Of a stretch of DNA of 43,820 nucleotides, positions 15,964-21,756 are shown piece by piece. The notes under the pieces are model-generated. The model saw only the letters and a program-made list of their open reading frames with translations, did not search any database and was not told where the DNA came from. Made by a program: the position numbers and the translations under genes. This DNA is from DAISIL01 sp036822015 (GTDB lineage Bacteria > Bacteroidota > Bacteroidia > Cytophagales > Bernardetiaceae): assembly GCA_036822015.1 (NCBI GenBank), contig DAISIL010000023.1, positions 1 to 43,820 of the forward strand. The letters run 5' to 3'. Every line of letters begins with the position of its first letter. Position 1 is the first letter of the stretch.

Positions 15964-16722
15964 CTATAAAGTTTTTCCCCCCAGGCACCAAAAAGCCGGG
16001 TTGCGGAGGTTTTCTTTGTTGTAGGTCATGGGTGAGCCGTCGATTTGGGTGATCGTTCCGCCGGCGGCTTCGAGGATGGCCTGCCCTGCGGCGGTATCCC
16101 ATTCCATGGTGGGTCCGGTGCGGAGGTAGCAGTCGGCGGCTCCTTCGGCGATGCGGCAAAACTTGAGCGAACTTCCCACAGCCTGCGTCTCCGTAACGGG
16201 ATAGTCTGCCAAAAAGACCTGCTCCTCGGGGGAGGCGTGCGCTCTGCTCACGAGTGCGACCCAGTCGCGGGTGCGGTGGCGTACCTGTATGGGATGGCTT
16301 TGCGTGCCGCTTTTTCGGGTGGCTCCCTGGCCCACGATGCCCGTGTAGGTATGCCCGTATGCGGGCGCGACGATGACTCCCAGGATGGGTTTTCCTTTGT
16401 CTATCAGGGCGATATTGACTGTAAAGTCTCCGTTGCGTTGGACGAACTCTTTCGTACCGTCGAGCGGATCGACGAGCCAAAAGCGCGTCCAGTCTTTGCG
16501 GGTAGCGTAGGGCGTGTGTTTGCCTTCCTCCGAAAGCAGGGGAATATCTGGAAAATGTTTGGCTAAGGCATCGGCAATGCAGGTATGGGCCCGACGGTCG
16601 GCCAGGGTGAGGGGGGATTGATCGCTTTTGTGATCCAGCTGGGCAAAGAGTTGAGGGTCTTGATAGACGGCCATGATTTGCTCACCGGCAGTTTCGGCGA
16701 TGGTGATGAGGGTGGGGAGCAT
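15964..16722 (-). CDS. cysQ: 3'(2'),5'-bisphosphate nucleotidase CysQ
   Basis: Hydrolyses 3'-phosphoadenosine 5'-phosphate to AMP, recycling the by-product of sulfate assimilation and sulfotransfer; Mg-dependent and Li-sensitive as a family. The 252 residues fit. Metal-binding motifs of the inositol-phosphatase fold are in order: SEEGK with E65-E66, DPLDGT (85-90), and WDTAAGQAILEAAGG near 208. The ATG at 16720-16722 shares its last base with the sdaAB stop codon (TGATG), so it is co-translated with sdaAB. No sulfate-assimilation genes are close by. Confidence 0.93.
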   Translation of the reverse strand: MLPTLITIAETAGEQIMAVYQDPQLFAQLDHKSDQSPLTLADRRAHTCIADALAKHFPDIPLLSEEGKHTPYATRKDWTRFWLVDPLDGTKEFVQRNGDFTVNIALIDKGKPILGVIVAPAYGHTYTGIVGQGATRKSGTQSHPIQVRHRTRDWVALVSRAHASPEEQVFLADYPVTETQAVGSSLKFCRIAEGAADCYLRTGPTMEWDTAAGQAILEAAGGTITQIDGSPMTYNKENLRNPAFWCLGGKTL

Positions 16723-17432
16723 CAGTGCTTGGTTTGGGGGAGTTCGATGTCGGTTTCTTCGAGGTCTTGGGCGATGTAGATCATCTCCTGCACCCAGTTG
16801 AGGCTGCGCAAATAGTTGAGGGTGAGTTCGGATATAGCCGAGTCGATTTCGATGACGAGGCAGGCGAGTTTGTTTTTTCCGGTTCGGGAGACGGACATGG
16901 TGGCGATATTACAAGATTCGTTGGCCAGGATGGCGGCAATGTAGGCAATGCTGCCTTTTTGGTCGCGGGCATAGAAGATGAGCGTGTAGGTTTGTCCGGT
17001 AAAATGCGCTCTGAATCCATCGACTTCCTGTATTTCGATGACCCCACCGCCCTTGCTGACCCCCAGGACAGTTCGGCTTTGTTCGCCTTTGCGGAGTTTG
17101 ATCTGGATGGAATTGGGGTGATAAGTAGAGGCGTTGCCCACAGAACGAAAGTGATACACAAATCCGGCAGTTTTGGCGTAGTCGAAAGCCTCCCGTATGC
17201 GTCCGTCGTCCGGCTTGAAGCCCAGTAGCCCACCGATGATGGCCCGATCCGATCCATGCCCCTCGTAGGTGCGGGCAAAGGAGTTATAGAACGTGATTTC
17301 GGCTTGCTCGGGCAGGTCGTTGAGGATTTTGATGGCTGTGTTGGCGATCTTGACCACGCCGGCGGTGTGCGAACTCGATGGGCCGATCATCACGGGGCCG
17401 ATCATATCAAAAATACTGCTGCGTTCGGGCAT
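16722..17432 (-). CDS. sdaAB: L-serine ammonia-lyase, iron-sulfur type, beta subunit
   Basis: A 236-residue subunit of the two-subunit Fe-S serine dehydratase (serine to pyruvate plus ammonia). Near the start is the hallmark GPSSSHTAG, which contributes to the active site. A further NSFARTYEGHGSDRAIIGGLLG block follows, then a C-terminal ACT-like domain (YTLIFYARDQKGSIAYIAAI; about 160-230) that usually senses serine. The alpha subunit, which holds the cluster cysteines, is not in the window, so it must be elsewhere. The frame extends to a TTG at 17459, but ATG 17430-17432 gives the usual MPERSSIFDMIGP start. A minus-strand promoter lies 32 bases upstream, back to back with the leucine dehydrogenase promoter. 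Confidence 0.92.
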   Translation of the reverse strand: MPERSSIFDMIGPVMIGPSSSHTAGVVKIANTAIKILNDLPEQAEITFYNSFARTYEGHGSDRAIIGGLLGFKPDDGRIREAFDYAKTAGFVYHFRSVGNASTYHPNSIQIKLRKGEQSRTVLGVSKGGGVIEIQEVDGFRAHFTGQTYTLIFYARDQKGSIAYIAAILANESCNIATMSVSRTGKNKLACLVIEIDSAISELTLNYLRSLNWVQEMIYIAQDLEETDIELPQTKH

Positions 17433-17463
17433 AAAAAATGGAGATGAGTTATTGAACAAGATA

Positions 17464-17471
17464 CAAAAGTA
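17464..17471 (-). promoter_or_regulatory. Bacteroidota -7 element for sdaAB-cysQ
   Basis: The minus strand reads TACTTTTG, an exact TAnnTTTG match, 31 bases before the sdaAB ATG. Transcription should start near 17460. The 278-base spacer with the divergent leucine dehydrogenase gene also holds a weak hairpin (CCCCA 17580-17584 with TGGGG 17598-17602). Confidence 0.5.
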
Positions 17472-17623
17472 CAGCAGACCACAAAAAGATGCGAAAAAAA
17501 TTTTATTTTACCCAAAGGTTAATTTACTGCTACATTATTGGGAACTTGACCTGATTCAAGGTGTTGTTGCCTTATCAAGCCCCACTCTGACCAAAGCTGG
17601 GGATTGAGCAGCCAAGCATACAA

Positions 17624-17654
17624 TTTGCTTTATTGCCCTAAGTCCTTAGTTTTG
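17624..17654 (+). promoter_or_regulatory. Complete -33/-7 promoter for leucine dehydrogenase
   Basis: TTTG at 17624-17627 is followed after 19 bases by TAGTTTTG at 17647-17654. Both elements and the spacing fit the Bacteroidota housekeeping promoter, making this the best-formed promoter in the window. The start near 17659 gives a leader of about 50 bases to ATG 17711. Confidence 0.75.
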
Positions 17655-17710
17655 TGAGAACTATACACACCCATCATCACTGACCACTACTTTCATCTGA
17701 TAGACCAGCC

Positions 17711-18820
17711 ATGACCACCACCACCGAACTCACCGCCTCCCAAGTCCAGACTACCCCAGTTTTTGAGCAGGTAGCCGCCCTCGGACACGAACAAGTTGTC
17801 TTTTGCCACGATCCCCATACAGGATTACGCGCCATCATCGGCATCCACAATACCACCCTAGGCCCTGCCCTCGGCGGAACGCGCATGTGGAACTATGCCA
17901 CCGAAGCCGAAGCTCTCCGCGATGCCTTGCGGCTCTCACGCGGGATGACCTTCAAGAACGCCATTGCCGGACTTAACCTCGGCGGCGGTAAGGCGGTCAT
18001 TATCGGCAACAGCCGCACCGATAAAAGTGAGATGTTGCTGCGGCGTTACGGTAAGTTTGTCGATAGCCTTAACGGTAAGTACATCACGGCCGAAGATGTC
18101 GGGATGGGAACAGATGATATTGAGTACGTCGCCCAGGAAACGAAGTTTGCTGCTGGCATCCACGAGAGCGAAGGTGGGGCAGGTGATCCCTCGCCTTTTA
18201 CGGCTCTCGGAACGTATATGGGCATGAAAGCAGCCGCCAAAAAAGCCTATGGCTCTGATAGCCTTACCGGAAAAACGGTTGTGGTGCAAGGCGTAGGACA
18301 CGTGGGGCAATATCTGGTCGATCACCTCGTGAAGGAAAATTGTCAGGTCGTCATTTGCGATATTTACGAAGACCAAATCAAAGCCGTAACTACGCGCCAT
18401 AGCGGGATTACGGTAGTAGCCCCCCATGACATCTACGATCTGCCGATGGACATTTACGCGCCCTGCGCTCTCGGGGCGACCCTCAATGATGCGACGCTCG
18501 AGCAGCTACAATGCCAGATCATCGCCGGAGCAGCCAACAACCAACTCGAAGACGAAGACCTGCACGGCCGTCGTTGCATGGAGAAGGGTATCATCTACGC
18601 CCCTGATTTTCTTATCAATGCCGGTGGAGTGATTAACGTCTATGCCGAAGTAGCAGGCAAAAGCCGCGAATGGGTCGTGCGCAAAACCGAAAAACTCTAC
18701 GACATGACGCTCGAAGTCTTGCACACAGCCTACCAACAAAACACGCCTCCCCAGGAGGTAGCCATCCAGAAAGCCATGAAGCGTATCACGGCAGCCGCAC
18801 AACTGAAAGCCGTGCGCTAA
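17711..18820 (+). CDS. Leucine dehydrogenase (Glu/Leu/Phe/Val dehydrogenase family)
   Basis: NAD-dependent oxidative deamination of branched-chain amino acids to 2-oxo acids, feeding branched fatty-acid and energy metabolism. The 369 residues match the short leucine/phenylalanine type rather than glutamate dehydrogenase. Substrate-domain lysines K82 (GMTFKNA) and K94 (GGGKAVI) are spaced by 12, as in known leucine dehydrogenases. The Rossmann segment is VVVQGVGHVGQYL, and PCALGATLND and NAGGVINVYAEV follow in order. Specificity for leucine over valine is inferred from overall form. The start at 17711 gives about 17 Thr-rich residues before the core; a later start is not available in a better position. 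The gene is monocistronic, with an inverted repeat 10 bases after the stop. Confidence 0.9.
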   Translation: MTTTTELTASQVQTTPVFEQVAALGHEQVVFCHDPHTGLRAIIGIHNTTLGPALGGTRMWNYATEAEALRDALRLSRGMTFKNAIAGLNLGGGKAVIIGNSRTDKSEMLLRRYGKFVDSLNGKYITAEDVGMGTDDIEYVAQETKFAAGIHESEGGAGDPSPFTALGTYMGMKAAAKKAYGSDSLTGKTVVVQGVGHVGQYLVDHLVKENCQVVICDIYEDQIKAVTTRHSGITVVAPHDIYDLPMDIYAPCALGATLNDATLEQLQCQIIAGAANNQLEDEDLHGRRCMEKGIIYAPDFLINAGGVINVYAEVAGKSREWVVRKTEKLYDMTLEVLHTAYQQNTPPQEVAIQKAMKRITAAAQLKAVR

Positions 18821-18830
18821 AACAAACACA

Positions 18831-18874
18831 CCCAACAACGGTAGCGCAAAACTTGCTGTTGTGCCGTTGTTGGG
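18831..18874 (+). terminator. Inverted repeat after leucine dehydrogenase, probable terminator
   Basis: CCCAACAACGG (18831-18841) pairs perfectly with CCGTTGTTGGG (18864-18874), 10 bases after the stop codon. The 22-base loop can fold further (GCAA/TTGC). No clear T-run follows, so termination would be weak or factor-dependent. The arms end in ACCCAAC and GTTGGGT, which happen to fit integron core-site consensus, but the rest of the structure does not. Confidence 0.5.
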
Positions 18875-18947
18875 TATGTTACTGGCGGCGTTTTGGGGCT
18901 TGGCGAGGGGTGGGGATTCTTGGCACAAATGTCCAATCGAAGCCGTT

Positions 18948-18967
18948 TAGTGCCGCTTTTGGCACTA
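18948..18967. repeat. Perfect 7-bp hairpin at the left edge of the AT-rich islet
   Basis: TAGTGCC (18948-18954) and GGCACTA (18961-18967) enclose the loop GCTTTT. Sequence to the left is GC-rich and resembles the rest of the window; base composition drops sharply just to the right (from about 18970). It may mark a junction or act as a terminator for the minus-strand gene pair, but there is no T-run on that side. Confidence 0.4.
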
Positions 18968-18999
18968 CCTTGTTATGGGAAATATATTGTTATTCGTTA

Positions 19000-19824
19000 T
19001 TAAAACAAAGAAGTTTGTACTTCGATTTTTGGGTGAAAAGTCCCAATAATCATAAATGGATTCTTGCCTGTGAAATGATGAAGTTGCGATGTCCCTAAAA
19101 ACAAATGCAGATCTTTTGTTTTAGCAAAGTCGTCAAAATATTTTTTCTTAACATCTTCAACTGCTTTTGTTTCGTTTCCCTCATGTCGAGAGAGACAATT
19201 CCAATAAAGTTGTCCTATTTCCCAATCTTCAATCATCATTTTGCTTTTTCTTCCGTTACAATCATGCAATACATAAGAAAATTTGTATGGTAGTTTTCTA
19301 ACAACTTCAAACAAATCTTCATCTTCTTGAGCAAACAAATTACTGCTTCTGTCTTGCCTTAGTTTTTCGAGTTTCTTTTTATCCCATTCTCTTTCTACTT
19401 TCTCAATAGTGAAATCGACAATTTCGGTTGGTTTAAAGACAGCAAGAGAGGTCATTTTTTCTCGATTTTTGGCTTCTGCGATGAGTTTATTTATATCAGT
19501 ATATACTTTTTTTTTAAACACAATCTCCTTTCGTAGAAACCAATTATTTTTCGTGTCTAAATGGTCTAAAATTTTAATCTCAGTCTTGTAAGAAACAGGT
19601 CTATAGCTTTCTTTTCTTAAATCGCTTGTGTTTTTCACAAGGTCTATTTCTATCCAATCGTATTTTTTGTATTGTTCCTCGAATGATTTTTTACGAAATT
19701 GAATAGGGTAAATTCTAATCCAATTTCCGTCTTCAAGAAAACCTGCTGTACAAACCAATTCATCATATTTGCTCGAAATGGTAGGATAGGTTTTTACTGT
19801 GATTAAAACTTTTGTCTTTGCCAT
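19000..19824 (-). CDS. Uncharacterised partner of the DUF488-fusion protein
   Basis: A 274-residue soluble protein I cannot assign to a named function. The N-terminal third is rich in beta strands (KTKVLITVKTYP; ELVCTAGFLEDGNWIRIYPI; YDWIEIDLVKN), suggestive of a small barrel. The middle is highly charged and probably helical. The C-terminus has strands LPYKFSYVLHDCNG and the motif LHLFLGTSQLHH...NPFMIIGTFHP. Conserved-looking residues are C26 in the first block, D/C/N in HDCNG, and W/G/Y in EDWEIGQLYWNC. From memory, proteins with these end motifs often sit beside DUF488 proteins, but I cannot verify it here. It follows the DUF488 gene by one base (TAA-A-ATG), so the two are co-translated. 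No signal peptide or membrane segment is present. A nucleic-acid-binding or defence role would be speculation. Confidence 0.7.
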   Translation of the reverse strand: MAKTKVLITVKTYPTISSKYDELVCTAGFLEDGNWIRIYPIQFRKKSFEEQYKKYDWIEIDLVKNTSDLRKESYRPVSYKTEIKILDHLDTKNNWFLRKEIVFKKKVYTDINKLIAEAKNREKMTSLAVFKPTEIVDFTIEKVEREWDKKKLEKLRQDRSSNLFAQEDEDLFEVVRKLPYKFSYVLHDCNGRKSKMMIEDWEIGQLYWNCLSRHEGNETKAVEDVKKKYFDDFAKTKDLHLFLGTSQLHHFTGKNPFMIIGTFHPKIEVQTSLF

Positions 19825-19825
19825 T

Positions 19826-20710
19826 TTAAATATGTTTTACTTCGTATTCAAAATTAGGCAAATTCTCGATGGCTTCTGCTAAGTGCTTGCGGTGACATTG
19901 ACAAATGTTTGCTTCAAAGCAAGTTAAAGCGATGCGTTTTTTATCTTTCAGCAAGTTTAAAATTTTCTCTTGCGAAGATATAGTTTTTGCTAAGTTATTT
20001 TCGCAATAAACAGCAAATAATTTATCGTAATCAGCTTGTGTATTTAGTTTTTGTCGTTGTTCAGATTGTATGCCAACTTCAGGATAGTGTACATAATCAA
20101 TTCCCAAACTATTGCAATAGCGCTGTAATTGACTTTTACTAAATCCGTATTTCATACTTAACGGATTGTTGCGAACATCAACTAAAACTTTAACATCATT
20201 TTTTAGTAATCGATTTAAGTATTCTTCTAACGAAATTCCCTCATAGCCAATGGTAAACAAAATTGTTTTATTGACATTAGGACGACTCTTATTTACTTTT
20301 TCAAACTGCTCCGGTGTTAAAATGTCTTTTGCTTTTATGCTCTTTATTGCCGTGTATGGAAAATTTAAATAAGTGTGTTTCATTAAAGCATTAGCATTCA
20401 TTTTACCATATTGGTCTTTTACACACAACATTAACTTTTTGTCGCCCGATTTAAGTAAATTAAGATAATTTGTTGTTTCGTTGCTTGTAAAATGGCTTTT
20501 TGTTTCGCTTAGCATTCCTTTTTTAACCATAGCCATTAAGTCTGCATTTGCAGAGTACGAATAACAACCATATTTATATGGAATAAAGTCGTATTCGGGT
20601 TTAGCTTGATGTTTTGTAAAAAGGTAAAGCAATTTTTGTAGACTGATTTTGTCAATCTTTCCCCCAAAAATTTGGAACATGGCTAATATAACTTTTCGTC
20701 TATAAAACAT
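19826..20710 (-). CDS. Fusion of a YwgA/Panacea-like domain with DUF488
   Basis: A 294-residue protein of two domains. Residues about 15-135 (ISLQKLLYLFTKHQ; YDFIPYKYGCYSYSANADL; VKKGML) resemble the YwgA/SocA-like Panacea group, some members of which are antitoxins or protease adaptors. Residues about 148-290 are DUF488: ILFTIGYEGISLEEYLNRLL, VLVDVRNNPLSMKYGFSKSQ, and the C-terminal ALTCFEANICQCHRKHLA with its conserved Cys...Cys-His-Arg. DUF488 has no settled function. TACCTTTG lies four bases before ATG 20710, so the mRNA may be leaderless and start there; ATG 20680 (MFQIFGG) is the alternative. AT-rich codon use marks it as foreign to this region. Confidence 0.75.
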   Translation of the reverse strand: MFYRRKVILAMFQIFGGKIDKISLQKLLYLFTKHQAKPEYDFIPYKYGCYSYSANADLMAMVKKGMLSETKSHFTSNETTNYLNLLKSGDKKLMLCVKDQYGKMNANALMKHTYLNFPYTAIKSIKAKDILTPEQFEKVNKSRPNVNKTILFTIGYEGISLEEYLNRLLKNDVKVLVDVRNNPLSMKYGFSKSQLQRYCNSLGIDYVHYPEVGIQSEQRQKLNTQADYDKLFAVYCENNLAKTISSQEKILNLLKDKKRIALTCFEANICQCHRKHLAEAIENLPNFEYEVKHI

Positions 20711-20714
20711 CCAT

Positions 20715-20722
20715 CAAAGGTA
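20715..20722 (-). promoter_or_regulatory. Bacteroidota -7 element for the DUF488 gene pair
   Basis: TACCTTTG on the minus strand matches TAnnTTTG exactly and is separated from ATG 20710 by four bases (ATGG). This is the same geometry as at ribF (TACCTTTG-N4-ATG). The predicted start site coincides with the A of the ATG or lies one base before it. Confidence 0.55.
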
Positions 20723-20792
20723 AAAAATTTTAATTGGTTAGCTGTATCATTTAGTTGAATTTTAACATATGTCCAAGGTTTTGTTTGTCTGA

Positions 20793-20825
20793 TGGGTGTT
20801 GCGTGGACATTGCCACTAACACCCA
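20793..20825. repeat. Imperfect hairpin upstream of the DUF488 pair
   Basis: TGGGTGTT (20793-20800) pairs with AACACCCA (20818-20825). After a small asymmetric bulge, GTGG (20803-20806) pairs with CCAC (20813-20816). It lies in the about 190-base non-coding stretch between the DUF488 promoter and the SRP RNA 3' end. No gene is convincing there; the open frame 20683-20943 on the minus strand runs through the promoter and the RNA gene. Confidence 0.4.
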
Positions 20826-20909
20826 AATATATACAGCCTGCTAAAAAAAACAGCCACCCATTGGGCTTAGCAAAGATATTATTCGTAGAGGGAGGGAAAA
20901 CTTTTATCA

Positions 20910-21002
20910 AAAAAAAATAGCCGGTGTCGCACTGCTCAACCACTTACCCTTGCTATCTCTCGATCCTGGGGGAGTTCAGCGGGAGCAAGTCGCACCGACT
21001 AC
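20910..21002 (-). ncRNA. ffs: Signal recognition particle RNA (4.5S type)
   Basis: Small SRP RNA that binds Ffh and targets membrane proteins to the translocon. The diagnostic apical domain is present on the minus strand. CAGG opposite AGCA forms the symmetric Ffh-binding loop, and the stem ATC/GAT is closed by a GAGA (GNRA) tetraloop, reading CAGG-ATC-GAGA-GAT-AGCA, flanked by CCCC and AGGG. The ends pair as a long helix (TAGTCGGTG with CACCGGCTA, one G-U), followed by nine T residues (20917-20909) that make the closing helix a terminator. A TAnnTTTG element ends five bases before the predicted 5' end. The RNA is about 85-93 bases. It follows gmhB by about 40 bases on the same strand and borders the AT-rich islet at its 3' end. 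Confidence 0.9.
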
Positions 21003-21006
21003 ACAA

Positions 21007-21014
21007 CAAAGGTA
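21007..21014 (-). promoter_or_regulatory. Bacteroidota -7 element for the SRP RNA
   Basis: TACCTTTG on the minus strand fits TAnnTTTG; a start 4-5 bases later (21002-21003) matches the first paired base of the SRP RNA helix. This agreement supports both the promoter and the RNA boundary. Confidence 0.65.
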
Positions 21015-21041
21015 GGGGATTTGTATGAACTGCCCTAGCCT

Positions 21042-21602
21042 TTAACGATTTTTTGTGTACAAAAGACTGGTAAAGGCAAACAGATCGCTGACGGCTGCCG
21101 TGATCTGACCAATCTGCTGCCGAATCAGGACAGGGTCTGTTCCGACAAAGACGGTTTGCATACCAGCCCGTCGCCCAAACTCCATATCCGACGGGCTATC
21201 CCCGACGATAATCGAGCGGGAGAGGTCGATCTCGGGGAAGTCTTGTTGGGCTTGCTGAGCCATGCCGATTTGGGGTTTGCGGCAGGGGCTGTGGGTGGTA
21301 GCCAGGTCGGGGCAGTGGTAGATGCGGTCGATGGTATGGGCGGCTGTGCCAAGCTGCCGGTAGAGTTCTTCGTGTACCTGATTTAGGTCGGTTTCGCTCA
21401 TCAGCCCTTTGCCGATGCCTTGCTGGTTGGTAACGACGATGATGCGCCCAAAAAGCGGACGCAGGACAAGCAGGGCTTCGGCTACATCAGGGAGTAGGAC
21501 AAGGTCTTGGGGGCTGCGGACGTAGTCGCCCGCTAATTTGCGGTTCAAGACCCCATCGCGATCCAAAAAAAGTGTCCAGGTACGATCAATTTCTAGCAGC
21601 AT
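21042..21602 (-). CDS. gmhB: HAD-IIIA phosphatase, GmhB-like
   Basis: A 186-residue HAD-family phosphatase of the type that removes the 7-phosphate from heptose 1,7-bisphosphate in LPS-core precursor synthesis, or phosphate from histidinol phosphate. Catalytic D14 and D16 lie in FLDRDGVLN. Motif 2 is VVTNQQGIGKG (56-66), and motif 3 is VGDSPSDMEFGRRAGM with its acidic pair. In the zinc loop only part of the usual CxH...CxC set is seen: C97-P-D, H104 and C107 in CPDLATTHSPCRKP, so zinc binding may be lost or altered. The start at 21600-21602 is clear. No other heptose genes are nearby. The SRP RNA gene follows on the same strand. Confidence 0.82.
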   Translation of the reverse strand: MLLEIDRTWTLFLDRDGVLNRKLAGDYVRSPQDLVLLPDVAEALLVLRPLFGRIIVVTNQQGIGKGLMSETDLNQVHEELYRQLGTAAHTIDRIYHCPDLATTHSPCRKPQIGMAQQAQQDFPEIDLSRSIIVGDSPSDMEFGRRAGMQTVFVGTDPVLIRQQIGQITAAVSDLFAFTSLLYTKNR

Positions 21603-21756
21603 ACGCCCAAAGCGGTCTTATTTTTTCGTGAAAATACGCACAAAAACAGCAGCATCCGATCTTCTAAGATTTTTTAAAAAATTTCGAGAAACCTATTAAC
21701 TTTCAGCCGCGTTTGTTACTCTCTTTTTTCTACGTACTCTTTTACTACCAAACACC

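Larger units (their letters stand above)
18968..20908. other. AT-rich islet carrying a two-gene unit of atypical composition
   Basis: From about 18970 to the 3' end of the SRP RNA gene the sequence is strikingly A+T rich, and codon use (AAA, TTT, ATT, TTA) differs from the GC-balanced genes on both sides. It holds two minus-strand genes spaced by one base and about 200 bases of upstream sequence. No integrase, transposase or clear flanking direct repeat was seen. Its position directly 3' of a small-RNA gene, together with its composition, suggests acquisition by transfer; this is inference. Confidence 0.65.

Noticed and set aside
18830..18875. Integron attC site (ACCCAAC ... GTTGGGT fit the core consensus)
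   Set aside because: The arms are perfectly complementary with no extrahelical bases, the length of 46 bases is short for attC, no integrase is present, and no second copy flanks the next gene. A terminator is simpler.
18901..20900. Transposon ends or target-site duplication around the AT-rich islet
   Set aside because: No inverted terminal repeats were found by eye; only an 8-base shared word (TTATTCGT near 18991 and 20878), which is not significant, and no transposase.
20683..20943. 86-residue minus-strand open frame between the DUF488 gene and ffs
   Set aside because: It begins inside the SRP RNA, crosses its T-run and the DUF488 promoter, and its composition looks non-coding.
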